NCBI GenBank assembly: GCA_031761405.1
Contig: JASEVX010000011.1
Span: 24,973,238-25,037,237 of the forward strand
Length of the DNA: 64,000 nt
Source: Serripes groenlandicus
Lineage: Eukaryota; Mollusca; Bivalvia; Cardiida; Cardiidae
Reading direction: 5' to 3'
Below are positions 41,331-53,929 of this stretch, one piece after another. A model generated the notes under the pieces. The model worked only from the letters and a program-made list of their open reading frames with translations. It ran no database searches and was not told where the DNA came from. The translations under genes were made by a program, and so were the position numbers. The number at the start of each line of letters is the position of its first letter. The first letter of the stretch is position 1.

Positions 41331-41974
41331 GTTGAAAAGCAGCTGTCAAAGTCAGGGATAAAAGAAACCAAGTCTGAGGCATAACTCGGGATAAGGGTTG
41401 AATTTTTCCATTTCAAAATTTGCTTTTGACCTGAATTTACACTCCTCCGATACAAGCATACAGTAGGATGTTCTTTAATTGCGTCTTTACACATTTCCAT
41501 AACACTCAAGTTATATCTGGCGTTCCTCGGGTAAAACACGTGCACTAGTACAGCCGGAATGCTTATCAAAACGACGGAACATCAGTCGTAATGATACCCT
41601 CTTCCCCCACATCATGAGCGTCACGGGGGATGTCACTATCATCATTTGTATTTTGAATACCGGACCTCTGGTAGTTGTCCGCTCTAGAGCCTCCGACGGC
41701 GGACACTTACACCAGTACATCACTGAATCGGTTAAACAGGCATACTTTATGTAACACACACACTATTCTAATGACGCATACACAATGAATGTGGATAACA
41801 TGAAAGGAATCAAAGCGCTGAAAGTGCTTTGACGGCGATGCTGAAGAATGTCTCGAAGTGCGAAAGTCATCATTAAAAAAGATAAAATATCTTTAGAACA
41901 ATCCTACGCTTTGCTTGCCGTTAGAATCAGACAAGCGGCTAAAGGGAATCATTAACTATTACCAACATAAAAAC
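41331..41974. other. Unannotated, two short minus frames
   Basis: Minus-strand frames of about 80 codons at 41327..41569 and 41511..41759 show no recognisable domain and no splice-supported context. I do not call them genes. Confidence 0.4.
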
Positions 41975-42183
41975 ATATATGCAGTATATAGCTTTGAAAA
42001 CATCTAGCTCTTAATATAGAAATCCTTTAAATTGATTGTATTGTCATACAAATATAGCCGAAAGCATTGTGGCTAAAATTGAAATTACTCGTTTTGAGCA
42101 ATTTTTACCTTGGTCACACATTTCTGCAAAATTCATCTGCTGAAGATGGGTCTAAATGCCTTTTTTATGTGAGAAAAGGTTAA
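41975..42183. mobile_element. MITE-2 copy, degraded
   Basis: Core attactcgttttgagcaatt, end 'gtgagaaaaggttaa'. Confidence 0.68.
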
Positions 42184-42332
42184 ACTATATTGTCTTTCGA
42201 AACACTTTACGTATTGTTCTCTGTTGGAAATGAAAAATAGTGCTAAAGTTATATAACCATATGCCGCATAGGACATGTAGACATTGGATATTTGAATTCA
42301 ATTTTAATTTCGAATTCAATTTATTTAATCAG

Positions 42333-42590
42333 CATTTCTGGCCTTCATCCCATAATTGGCATACATAATATGATTTACATAGAGAGGAGTGGTAATAGTA
42401 CAACGTTTGCTCATATTATTCGACTTTCGATTTGTTAAGACCAACTCCTCAGTAAATATGCGAAGCGACTTAAAGATATAAGATGGAAACAACGAACTGG
42501 TAAGTTTACAGGCAAATACCATGAAGCAAAGACTGAGTTTTCGAGTATCAATTACCTTCTCAATTCATTTTGCCAAACACTGTAATGGCA
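42333..42590. repeat. Paralog of 37038..37310
   Basis: Same order of anchors as in the peptidase intron, without SINE and without exon 2. Confidence 0.65.
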
Positions 42591-42729
42591 TATGTAATGC
42601 AGGGTAAAATTTTACGTCTGTGCTAACTGGTCAAAGTCAGCACTATCAGCTGACAGAATAAAATATTTCTTATTTCACGTTGACCTAAACATACGTGACA
42701 GAAGAACTGTCCTAACTATATTCAAGAAG

Positions 42730-42925
42730 GAATACAGTGGTGCAATCGTAGAGCGTCGGCCTCTCGTACCAAAGGTCTCGGGTTCGAATCCCGTGATGCG
42801 CGGGTTCTGCCTTTTTGGATTGTTCCACACAAACGGCGCGAGTAGCGGTTATATATACAGGAAGTATGATTTATATAAGCGTGAAGCTTGTTTCGCAATC
42901 GATGTAAGATAAATAAGTTAAGAAA
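42730..42925 (+). mobile_element. SINE-D copy, full length
   Basis: Head 'agtggtgcaatcgtagagcg', B box 'tcgggttcgaatcccgtg', body 'aagcttgtttcgcaatcgat'. Confidence 0.82.
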
Positions 42926-43177
42926 CTGTTTTTAAATGAAATATATACACGTACATTAAATACTCTTGTAATGTATTTCACAGACAAAAACATCAAACCA
43001 TTTGGTGGTTCTCGATCAGACAGCCATCGACCCGGCCAGATTGTGCCGATAACACAGGTTGATACTAGTTGATGATAATGTTTGCATGGACATGCATACC
43101 CACACACACATCTGAACTATTATCTATTTTAAGATCCTCAGAATACGACTAACATTGTCCTGCATAATGATGGCATT

Positions 43178-43417
43178 CTTATCCTTTCCCACATACAACA
43201 ATTTTGAGGCAGACGTCTTTGAAAGTATGTTTATTTACAAACACCTGAGAAATATCCATCAATGAGAAATTAACATTTACATAGGGTTGAAAAACGTTGT
43301 GACTAAAGGAGAAATAGATTCTTTTTTTTTTTACAATTTTCTCCTTTTTCTAGTATGTTTTCAAAAGTCTTCTGCATCAGAGACGTAAAAAGGGTTCTAC
43401 CTGTGAGAAAGGGTTAA
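43178..43417. mobile_element. MITE-2 copy
   Basis: 'atcctttcccacatacaaca' ... 'tgagaaagggttaa'; the core is replaced by a T-run (43321..43332). Confidence 0.78.
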
Positions 43418-43419
43418 AA

Positions 43420-43960
43420 GCTCGCATATCTCACTAGAAAATAGTATTCACTGGCCCCATTTCCACCAACGATACTTAGCGCTAAGTAATACTTAAATAC
43501 TTAAGAGCTTATTTTATAATTTTTGATTCCTGCATAAAAATGCCAAACTATTTCATTTCTTAACGGTAAGCGGTAAGGACAACTGCAAATTTCCAAATAT
43601 AATGAACATTAAGCTTAAAAACGCCGGTGCATTTGTCGGTTGGCAAATATTGATGTGGTGGATCACGAGGAAAATCATTTATGAACCTGTCTCTACCTGG
43701 GACTAGGTCGTTTTAGACGTTTTTCTGCGGAAATTATAGCCCGAATCGAGCAAGGGGGTAAAACACCGTTGCACACCTTGTCATTACACTATATGGACGT
43801 ATAGAGGGGCTATTTATAGTAACACGTGTGGAATTCCCCAAATTACCATTACGATCATTTTTATCAAAGCGTATAGACAATATAGTGATACTTTTTGAGT
43901 ATTTTTTGCTGTAATAGAAATTCGGACACCTGTGCTATCTTACCCATTAAACGCCGTAAT
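43420..43960. other. Unannotated intergenic sequence
   Basis: Contains the short palindrome 'cttagcgctaagtaatactt' also seen at 22398 and 24648; otherwise nothing recognised. Confidence 0.45.
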
Positions 43961-44021
43961 ATAACTGAACAAATGTTGAAAGCCGCATAAACTATATCAC
44001 GGGGTTCCTTGGATAACTTTT

Positions 44022-44282
44022 ACCGCCTCGGTTGTGTAGTGGCAGAGTGTCCGCCTCGGGTGCGGCAGGTCGTGGGTTCGATCCCCAATCGGGTTATATT
44101 AATACTTTAACAATGGTAGTAATGGCTGCCCTCCTAGGCGATCCGTGTTGCGGGGTTAGCATTACGCCTGACGTGCTGGTGTCTAGAAATATGGACCAGT
44201 AGTGCCGACAGCTTCCCCATGAAACACCGTAATGTATCTAAAAACATGTTGAAAGTGTCATAAAACACCAATCAATCAAGAA
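44022..44282 (+). mobile_element. SINE-B copy, full length
   Basis: Head 'gcctcggttgtgtagtggca', B box 'gtgggttcgatccccaatcg', end 'cataaaacaccaatcaatc'. Unit 1 of the local duplication. Confidence 0.86.
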
Positions 44283-44454
44283 ATCAACTGTTGTTTATGG
44301 ACGAGAGATAACTCGGGGGTTAAACTGTTGACATGTAATACCTTGTTTTATGATGCTTAAGAAAACATTTTATTTTGTATTTGTTTTTATGGTTTATAAC
44401 AACGCTTTCAACAATGTATAAACTATATCACGGAGTTCCTTGGGTAACCTTTAC

Positions 44455-44727
44455 CGCCTCGATTGTCTATTAGTAGAGACGCCGGTTCGGTGCGGGAGCT
44501 CGTGTGTTCGATGCCCAACCGGGTCATACTAATACTTTAAAAATGGTAGGCATGGCTGACCTCTTATGCGATCAGGGCTGCGGGATCAGCATAACACCTG
44601 ACTTGCTGGTGTTAGGATAAATGGACCAGTAGTACTGATACAGTAGTACTGATAACTTATCCTGGAAACGTCGTGATATAACGTAAAACGTGTCAAAAGC
44701 GGTGTAAAACACCAAACAATCATTTAA
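44455..44727 (+). mobile_element. SINE-B copy, full length
   Basis: Unit 2: 'gcctcgattgtctattagta' to 'gtgtaaaacaccaaacaatc', with a 16-bp local duplication 'acagtagtactgataac'. Confidence 0.84.
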
Positions 44728-44807
44728 TCAATTGTTGTTTACGGACAATTGATTAATCGGGGGGAAATTGTTGACATGTAATTTTTATTTATCTGTCTGT
44801 ATGCTGT

Positions 44808-44985
44808 ATGTCACCACTATTGACAATGTCTAAACTATATCACGTCGCTTCATTAGTAACTCACCAGAAAGGTTTATCCTGCAACCAGCCAGACGGTCGG
44901 TATGCTTACCCTAAGAATCCTGAGCGCAAGGGAGGGGAAGCCATTTCCAAAATATTTGGTATATCCGGTCATGGAACCCCACCTA
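44808..44985 (-). mobile_element. SINE-B fragment
   Basis: 'actattgacaatgtctaaac' to 'ggaacccca'; A-box end missing. Confidence 0.6.
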
Positions 44986-45057
44986 CCACCCTTATAAAGA
45001 CACTTAGATAAATATTTGTTTTGTTTATTTCATAACGGGTATCTTATTTGCATAATA

Positions 45058-45110
45058 ATGCTATTCATTCCGTAAAAGGGGAAAACTTACGCAATGAATA
45101 GCATACTTGT
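45058..45110. repeat. Short hairpin
   Basis: 'atgctattcatt' pairs with 'aatgaatagcat' across 'ccgtaaaaggggaaaacttacgc'-like spacer. Confidence 0.7.
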
Positions 45111-45554
45111 GATATACAACCGGACATATACATTGCACGCCCGATAGCTCGAATAGCTTTATATACATATAGTAGGGCGTTTTACTATTCATTCGATTCA
45201 AAATTCAAAAACATATATATAAGTTGGAGAAATATCTCTGTAATATGGAGAGATATCTTTCTAAATTTGAATAATATATATATATATAACCAAATCAGTG
45301 TGTGCCTTTAACTAGTTCAGGGTCCGTGTATATTTTGTCCCTGGCTATATTGACAGCTTAAGGGCCATTTTTAGAACAACATGTATTTTCTGAAATAATC
45401 CATTACCATAATAGCTCTGGACTGTGGCTATTTTCCAACAATCCAAATAACCCGGAAACATATATCTGATATTAAATTAGAGTTCATCCTTAAACCTACC
45501 ACAAAGCTACATGTTGATCTTTCAGTTTTTGAGCTATAAAGCTCACCCTTTACT

Positions 45555-45950
45555 TCTTATTTCAGGAAATAAATGTTGTTCTAAAAATGGCCCTTAAGGT
45601 GTCAATATAGCTAGAGGGTTTACAAACACTTTCAACTTTCAACAAAATCATTATTGTCCATTAAGAGATAACTTCAGCCTTATGGATTTATCTTCAATTC
45701 CCTGAATGAATGAATGAATGTATATTGTTTTACGGCGCATCGACAGCTACGGTCATTTAGCGCGCATTTAAATTTAATTATTCATGATCCCTGGGTAAAC
45801 AAACCAGTACTAGGCTAGAAAATGTGCCTTGCCCAAGGGCACTCCACTATGACCGTAGTGCCGCGACTGTCAATTCCCTGAACAACAGTGTATGCCCGGC
45901 GCACCGATCCGAATTGCTTCCCTTTAACCTAAAACATGGTTACTTAACAA
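45555..45950. repeat. Dispersed repeat (pairs with 17985..18245), interrupted
   Basis: Split at 45706 by a SINE-A insertion; resumes 'caattccctgaacaacag'. Confidence 0.72.
45707..45869 (-). mobile_element. SINE-A variant, 5' truncated, with target duplication
   Basis: Flanked by tcaattccctgaa on both sides (45694..45706 and 45870..45882). The tail is (GAAT)n and the 3' module is 'gcgcatcgacagctacggtc'. Confidence 0.88.
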
Positions 45951-46073
45951 TCGGAACACTTGAGCATCTACAAAAACATCATCATCTTCATTGCTGTTGG
46001 CAACATCTCCAGCTGGTGATTGAACGAGTTTACGTGATAACAAACGCTTCTTCTTTTAAAACCAACGATGTAT

Positions 46074-46288
46074 TTATTGATTGATTGGGGTTCAAAGTCA
46101 CTGTTACAGTCATATCTCGGCGGACAGTTCACATATCCATGGTTTTCCTGACTTTACTAGTCCAGTTCTCCACAAAACAAACTTTCCAAGCAACTGGCAA
46201 TTTAACACATATACTTTAAGACGAATGACTCTTTGTCAAAGTAACTTTCGTCAAACGTCAGAAAGAATGTTGGCCTAGCTGGAAAAAA
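46074..46288 (-). mobile_element. SINE-C copy, partial
   Basis: 'ttgattgattggggttcaaa' to 'agaatgttggcctagctgg'. Confidence 0.72.
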
Positions 46289-46329
46289 CACCGAATAAGT
46301 AGCGAATACGTATCATGTTTTTGATAAAC

Positions 46330-47985
46330 TAACAGGTGCCTAAATATCTTAAAAGATGTAACAAGAAGTCTGTATTAGCATCTACAACAACAACAATATC
46401 GCAATTGCCGTTGGTAGTATCAACATCAGCAGTTTGAAAAGGTTTGGGGATATCACACGCTTTTTTCTTCAAAAGCAAATAATAAGTTACGTATAGGTAA
46501 CAGGTGACTGAAAAAGTAACAGATGACTCAATATGTAACAAGAGGTGTATGGTTGCATGTACCACATCAACATCACCATCGGCAGTTTGAAAATTTTGTG
46601 TAATAACAAAAGCTTCTTCGTTTAAAACCACTGTATATGAACATCATACGATCATATCTTGATAACTGTCGAATAAGTAACAGGTGATTTGAAATGTTCC
46701 AATAGGTCTCTGCCAACTTCTACAACAACAACAACAATATCAAAAGTTTGGTTGGCAACATAAACATATGCAGCTTATATTTTGGACAGCAAAGGATTCT
46801 TTTCTCGGAAAATGGTCGAATAAGTAACAGGTTATTTGAATAAGTAACGGGTTATTTTATAGGTTCTTATATATCTCCGTCAGCATCTACAACAACAACA
46901 ACATCACATTTTCTGTTGGCATCATGAACGTAAGCAGTTTTAATGGATTTCCTTGAAAGCAAACTATAACATCTTGATAACCGTCGAATAAATAACGAAT
47001 AAGTAACAGTTTATTTAATAGTTACTAATAGACCTCCGTCAACATCTACAACAACAACAACATCCCAATTGTGGTTGGAAACATCAACATTTGCAATTCG
47101 AACGATATTCTTGATAGCAAAGGCTTCTTTTATTTAAAAAAGGCCGAATAAGTAACCAGACTTTGAATAAGTAACAGGTTATTTAAATGAACCAATGGGT
47201 CTCTCTCATCATCTACAACAACAACAAAATCATCAACAGTGTTGTTGGCAACATCAACATATGCAGTACCTTATACCAAATCTGATCCAGTAACAAGGAA
47301 CATAAAACGAATTTTATATTTGAATAAGGAACAAGGAACAAGTAAACAACTTTACATATGAATAAGGAATAAGGAACAAGGAACAAGGAACAGAGAACGG
47401 CCGAATAAGGAACAGGTTTTGAATAAGTAAACAGGTGATTTAATATGTAATAGGTCACTTTCATCATTTACAACAACAACAACCTCAAGATTGTTGTTGG
47501 CAACATAAACAAATGCATTTCGTATTATAGTTGGGACAGCAATGGCTTCTTTTCTTGAACACGGCCGAATAAGTAACAGATTTTCGAATAAGTAACAGGC
47601 GTTTTAAAATGTACCAATGGCTCTCTGTCAGCATCTACAACAACAACAGCATCAACATTCAACATCAACATATGCATTTTCAATGATGGTTTGGATAGAA
47701 AAGGATTCTTTTCGTGAAAATGGCCGAATAAGTAACATGTTTTTTGAATAAGTAACATGTTATTTAATAGGAACTTATAGATCTCCGTCAGCATCTACAA
47801 CATCACATTTGCGGTTGGCAACATCAACGTATGCAGTTTGAATGGATTTTCTGAATAAGTAACGAATAAGGAACATGTTTTTTGAATAAGTAACAGGTGA
47901 TTTAAAATGTACTAAAATGTCTCCGTCAGCATCTACAACAGCAACAATATCATATTTGTGGTTTGAAACATCATCAAATACCAGT
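46330..47985. repeat. 160-bp tandem array with (CAA)n, about 10 copies
   Basis: Each unit has 'catctacaacaacaacaac', 'ttggcaacatcaacatatgc', 'aggcttcttttctt' and 'gaataagtaacaggt'. The unit near 47270-47400 has an expanded 'aataaggaacaaggaaca' stretch. Confidence 0.92.
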
Positions 47986-49320
47986 CGGTAAATACTTAGG
48001 ACAAAATACCAGTCGGTAAATACTTAAGACAACATACCAGTCGGTAAATACTGCAGGTGAACACCAGTCAGTGCATGCTGTTGACAAGAATAGTGCAGAC
48101 AAGCCACAGTCTGTGAGTACTACAGATACACATTAGTTAGTGAATACTACAGAAAACACCAGTCAGGGAATACTGCAAAACCATACCAGTCAGAAAACAC
48201 TGCAGACAAACACTTGTCAGTGAATACTGCAGAAAAGCACCAGTCAGTGAATATTACAGGATATAACAGTCAGTGAATATTGTAGACAAGTCCAAGTCAG
48301 TGAATATTGTAGACAAGCACCAGTAGGTGAATAATGTCGACAAACGCTAGTCAATGAATAGTGTAGACAAGCACCAGTCAGTAAATACTGCAGACAAATA
48401 TAAGTCAGTGAAAATTACTGACAAATACCAGTAAGTGAATACTGTGGACAAGCACTATTCAAATACCAGTCCGAGAATATTGCTGACAAATACCAGTCTG
48501 TGAATACTGCAGACAAAACACCAGTCAGTCATTACTGCATACAAACACCAGTCAATGAATAGTACAGATGAACACCAGTCACTAAAATTGCAGATACACA
48601 TCAGTCTCTGAATACTGCAGACAAAATGTGAATACTGCAGACAAAGACTAGTCTTTGCATACTTCAGACAATTACCAGTCAGTGAATACTGCAGATAAAC
48701 ATCAGTATGTAAATACTGCAGACAAACATCAGTCGGTAAGTACTGCAGATAAAACACTAGTCTATGAATACCGCAGATAAACACCAGTCAGTAAATACTG
48801 CGGACAATATCAGTCGGTTAATTACGCACACACATACAAGTCAACGAAATATTCAGACAAATATCAGTCAGTGAGTACTGCAGATAAATGCTAGTCAGTG
48901 AATACTGTAGACAAACACAGTCGGTAAATTACACAGATAAATACGAGACAACGAAAACTGCAGACAAACACTAGTCTGTAAGTACTGTAGACAAACACCA
49001 GTTAGTGAATAATGCATACAAGTACATGTACCAGCCAGTGAATAATAAGTTAGACACCAGTCAGTGAAAACCTCAGACAAACATAAGTCATTAACTAGTG
49101 CAGTCAGTGAATAATGCAGACAAGTACATGTACCAGCCAGTGAATAAGAAGACAGACACAAGTCAGTGAATACCTCAGGTAAACATATGTCATTCAGTAT
49201 TGCAGTCACATATCAGTCAGTGAATATTTCAGACAATACTAGTCAGTGGACACTGTAGGCAAGCACCAGTCAGTGAATACCGAAGGCGCACACAAATCAA
49301 TAAATACTGCAGGACAATAT
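47985..49320. repeat. 30-bp minisatellite, about 42 copies
   Basis: Unit near gaatactgcagacaaacacc agtcagt. Minus-strand open frames inside it are periodic. Confidence 0.93.
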
Positions 49321-49838
49321 CGGGTATAGACAAAACCCATTTAATGTGCCCGTCCATGGAAACAAGTAAAATTTGGCTTTTCAGAATAGTTTAGGCTGAG
49401 ACCAGCATATCCAGTAGTTTCGTCTTATTCGAGTACATCTAACTTGACATAGGTTCTGACAAGCTTTTGTAAGTAGTATTCGAAAAGTGTAGATCTTGGG
49501 CTAGATAGTTCACAAAAGTCAACTTGTACCTTTCTCATGGGCGGGATCTTTTATTTCAATAGATATTTGGTGGTTTTTGTCCTTTGGTGATAATGAGAAC
49601 ATGAATAGTGTTGTTTTTTTGCATTTGTGGGACGTCAAGGCCATGTAATCAGATCTGCTACAGTTAAGTTATGCACATACCTGTATAAGCAGACGACGTT
49701 TTAAAACATATCATACTTTATAGATGTTATCATTTATTAGACCATTTGAAAGCAGAATCATAAAATATGAACGGTCTTTGGTGCCTGCTTCAAGCTTGTG
49801 ATCGAAGGGTCTTGGTTTTGAAATCCCGATGAGAGCGG
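49321..49838. other. Spacer between arrays
   Basis: Not tandem; no gene recognised. Confidence 0.5.
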
Positions 49839-49839
49839 T

Positions 49840-51040
49840 GTTTACTGTTTACCTTGTAATATTCCAACACACTCTATGCGCGTATTGGTGATGTATCCAA
49901 GAATACTTTGGTATGTTTCTCCTCGCTCGGTGCATATATTGGTTATGTAACTCGGATCACTTTGAATTATTCCAACATACTCGACGATTGTATTGGTTAT
50001 GTATCTCGGAAAACATTGGGATATTCCTACACACACGGTGTGTATATCGGTTATACATCTTTAAATCCGTTAGGATATTCAAACCTACTCGGTACATGTA
50101 TTGGTTAAGTATCTCAGAATACTTTAGAATATTCCAACAATATTTGGTAACTGATCTCAGCATAATTCAAACACACACTTGGCGCTTATATTGGATATTT
50201 ATGTTGGAATACTTTAGGATATTCCTACACACTCGGTGCTAGCATTGATGAATATAAATCTCGGAATACTTTGGAATATCAAAACACGCTCGTTGCTTGT
50301 AATGGTTATGTATCTTGGAATACGTTTGGGATATTCCCACACACTCGGTGCATGTATTGGTTATTTATGTCGGAATAATTTCAGATATTTCAGCACACTC
50401 GGTGCGTATATTGGTTATGTATCTTCGAATGCTTTGGAATATTCCAACACAACCGGTGCGTGTATTTATCTCGTTATCCTTCTAGATTTTCCAACTAACT
50501 CGGTGCTGGTATTGATGTATATCGGAATGATTTATGATAATACAACACTATCAGATCGCGTATAAATAATATCTCGGAATACTGGGATATTTAAGACACT
50601 CGGCGGGCGTATTGGTTGTATTTTGAGATATTCAAACACACTCGATAGATACGTGTATTGGATATATATTTCATAATACATTGTGATATTCCAACACACT
50701 AGGTACATTTATTTGAAATGTATCTCTGAATATAATGAGATATTCCTACATACTCGGTGCGTGCATTGATTATGTATTTCTGAATATTTTAGGATTATAA
50801 CACACAATCAGTTCGTGTATTGATTATATACCTCGGAATTCTTCGAGATATTTCTGCACACTAGGTGTGTGTATAAATTATGTATCTCAGAATACTTCGG
50901 GAAATTTCAACACACTCGATGTGTGAATTTGTTATGTTTCTCGGAATACTTTGGGAATATTCCTACACACTCTGTGCGTGTATTGGTTATCTATCTCAGA
51001 ATACTTTGGGGGTATACCTACACACGGTGCGTGTATTTGA
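49840..51040. repeat. 61-bp minisatellite, about 19 copies
   Basis: Unit 'attggttatgtatctcggaa' 'tactttgggatattcc' 'aacacactcggtgcgtgt'. Confidence 0.92.
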
Positions 51041-51042
51041 GA

Positions 51043-51135
51043 AAGTTACCAGTTCCATGAATCCTGACACCAGCGAGTCAGACGTACATGTGATGATAAT
51101 CCCCACTCCTGAGCGCCAAGGAGGGAACGTCATTA
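51043..51135 (-). mobile_element. SINE-B fragment inside array
   Basis: 'gttaccagttccatgaatcc' to 'gcgccaaggagggaacg'. Confidence 0.65.
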
Positions 51136-51184
51136 TTGGTTATGCATCTCAAAAACCTTTTGTATATTCAAAACAATACAAGAA

Positions 51185-51500
51185 AATATAAAGCATTACA
51201 TTACTTTACAACAGACTTATTGCGTTAATATCTCAAAATCGTTTGAGATATCCCCAAATATATTGTGCGTGTATTGGTTACATATCTAAGAATCGTTTGA
51301 GTTATTCCCAAATATATTGTGCGTGTAATGGTTACATATCAGAATCAGAATTTTCCCACATATATGGTGCGTGTTGTGGTTATGAATATCGGAATCGTTT
51401 GAGATATTCCCACATATATGGTTCGTGTTTGAGTTATCTTTCTCGGAATCGTGTGAGATATTCCCACATATATGGCGCGTGTTTTGGAAATGTATCTTTG
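51185..51500. repeat. 59-bp minisatellite, 5 copies, sister of previous array
   Basis: 'gtgcgtgtattggttacata', 'gaatcgtttgagatattccc' 'acatatatgg': clearly related to the 61-bp unit on the other side of the SINE fragment. Confidence 0.88.
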
Positions 51501-51544
51501 AAAATGACCTGGGAGTCGACAATGTGTAAACTTAATTTGGAAGA

Positions 51545-52530
51545 ACTTGCTTCATAATCAATTTTGCAAATTTTGAATAGTTGAAGGGCCATAACTCAAA
51601 AGAACCTTGGGCGATTTGGCTCGTTATCGAACTAAACCTAAACATTATACCCTAAAAATGTTCAACACATTTGGTGAAGATCGAATCAAATATGTTTGAC
51701 TTCGAGAGAGGACAATGCCAATTTTGCCATTTTTTTATAATTCAAGGGCCATATCTCAAAATGCTTAGGGTGATTTGGCTGGTTTTCGACATTGGCCTAG
51801 ACATTATTCCCACAAACACTTTGGAAATGTATCTTTGAAAATGACTTGGGAGTCGACAATGTTTAAACATAATTTAGAAGAACTTGCTTCATAATCGATG
51901 CTAAACTAACGGTGATACAGTGCTCATAAACACCAACATGAGGTTAAGTGAAGATTGAAAAAGAACTGTTGAAGTTGAAGAGCGGAAAAAGTCTAGTTTA
52001 CAAATTTTGGATAATTCAACGGCCATTATCCGAAAGTGCATAGGGCGATTTGGCTGGTTATCGAACTTGACCTAGACATTATGCCCACTAAAATGTTCAA
52101 CATATTGGAGAAGATCGGAAAAAATATTCCACCTAGAGAGCGGACAAGGTCAATTTTGCCAATTTTTAATAATTCAAGGGCCATAACTCAAAAGAACCTT
52201 GGGCGATTTGGCTCGTTATCGAACTTAGCCTAAACATTATACTCTAAAAAATGTTCAACACGTTTGGTGAAGATCGAATGAAAAATGTTTGACTTCGAGA
52301 GAGGACAATGGTTTTCGAACTTGGCCTAGACATTATTCCCACAAACATTTTCAGCAACTTTCGGGAGAGATTTGAACACAATTCGTCAATATTGATAATT
52401 TACGGGTCATAACTCAAAACTGCCTTACGCTATTTGGGTTGTTATCTAACGTAGCCTAAACATTATTCCCACAATTATGTGCATGAAGTTTGGCGAAGAT
52501 CGGATAAAAACTGTTAGACTTAGAAACAAG
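51545..52530. repeat. About 200-bp repeat, 5 irregular copies
   Basis: 'caagggccataactcaaaag', 'gggcgatttggctcgttatc', 'aaaatgttcaacacatttgg tgaagatcg'. A motif type I recall as common in mollusc genomes; function unknown. Confidence 0.82.
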
Positions 52531-52756
52531 AAAACATGTGTTCCCATAGAACGGCCAGTATACAAAGGGAGAGGTCATGTTTTACTTAAAAGTGAATATA
52601 CCCATTTCTAGCAACACGGCCTAGTTCTTAACACCCTGCCCCTTCTTACACTTTGCGCGTAAGTTCAAATTATCAAATATCTCCCTTTTTATGACTTTTA
52701 CAATATCACCCATACATGCACGTAACAAATTTTGTCGGAGGAGTAGATTGTAAAAG

Positions 52757-52766
52757 GGGGGGGGGG

Positions 52767-52806
<40 letters not shown>
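52757..52806 (+). repeat. Poly-G tract of about 50 bases
   Basis: Interrupted by a single C at 52767. Strong G-quadruplex potential. Its length in the assembly is unreliable. Confidence 0.9.
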
Positions 52807-52807
<1 letters not shown>

Positions 52808-52879
52808 GGTCATGATAATTTGTGTTATCAAAGGAAATAAAAACGTGATTTTGTTATCATTGAAATAAGATAAAGTGTA

Positions 52880-53875
52880 TGTTACTACTAGGGGTGCCAT
52901 TTAATTGGGCCAGGTCACGGTATCAGTACAGTTTGGGTTGCGATTTGATAGGGCCAGGTCACGGTTTTAAGACAGTTTGAGATGTGATTAAATGGAGCTA
53001 GGTCACCGAAGCAGTACAGTTTGGGGTGTAATTTAATGGAGCCAGGTCACGGTTTCAATACAGTTTGGGTTGTGATTTAATGGGGCCAGGTCACGGTATC
53101 AATAGAGCTAGGGTTGACTCGGTACCGGTACAGTTTGGTGTGCGATTTAATAAAACTACGGCACGGTATCAGTAGAGTTTGTTGTGTGACTTAATTAAGC
53201 TAGGTCACGGAATCAGTATAGTTTGTGGTGTGATTAAAAGGAGCTAGTTCATGGTATCAGTACAAATTTGGTTGCGACTTATTTGAGATAGGTCAGTGAC
53301 CTTCACGGTATCAGTACAGTTTGGGGTGTGACTTAATTAAGATAGGTCACGGTCTCAGTACAGTTTGGGGTGTAATTTAATGGAGCCAGGTCACGGTATC
53401 AATACAGTTTGGGTTTTGATTTAATGAGGCCAGGTCACGGTATCAGTACAGTTAGGGGTGCAATTGAATGGGGCCAGGTCAAGGTATCAATACAGTTTAG
53501 GGTTTGATTTAATGGAGCTAGGTCACGGTATCAGTATAGTTTGGGGTGTGATTTAATGGGGCCAGGTCAAGGTATCAATACAGTTTAGGGTTTGATTTAA
53601 TGGAGCTAGGTCATGGTATCAATATAGTTTGGGGTGCGATTAAAGGGAGTTAGGTCACGGTATCAATACAGCTCGGTGTGATTTAAAAGAGCTAGGCCAC
53701 GGTGTCAATACAGTTTGGTGTGTATCCATTGAGTTAAGTCAATGTATCATAATAGTTTGGGAGATAGGTCATGATATCAAGGCAGTTTGTGATGCGATTT
53801 AATGGAGCTAGGTCATTATCAGAGCATATTCTGTGGTGGAATTCAATAGAGCTAAGTCATGGTACATGTACCAGT
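52880..53875. repeat. 60-bp minisatellite, about 16 copies
   Basis: Unit 'gtttggggtgtgatttaatg' 'gagctaggtcacggtatcag tacag'. Confidence 0.93.
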
Positions 53876-53929
53876 AAAATTGCGAATGCGATAAGTTTAG
53901 TAGAACAAACGTTTAACAGGAATAGGATT

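Larger units (their letters stand above)
43965..44850. repeat. Tandem duplication, 2 copies plus part of a third
   Basis: 'aactatatcacggggttcct' at about 43990, 44421 and 44831 (period 410-431), each followed by a SINE-B and by 'gttgacatgtaat'. Confidence 0.8.

Noticed and set aside
47985..49320. Regular short repeats resembling a CRISPR array
   Set aside because: Units are contiguous and diverged, with no unique spacers, in a eukaryotic context with no cas genes; it is a minisatellite.
48455..51557. Several 100-codon frames (LVFYLQYLPTD, CIGYVSRN and similar)
   Set aside because: All are periodic with the 30-, 61- or 59-bp minisatellite units.
52706..52900. Proline-rich frame
   Set aside because: Produced by the poly-G tract read on the minus strand.
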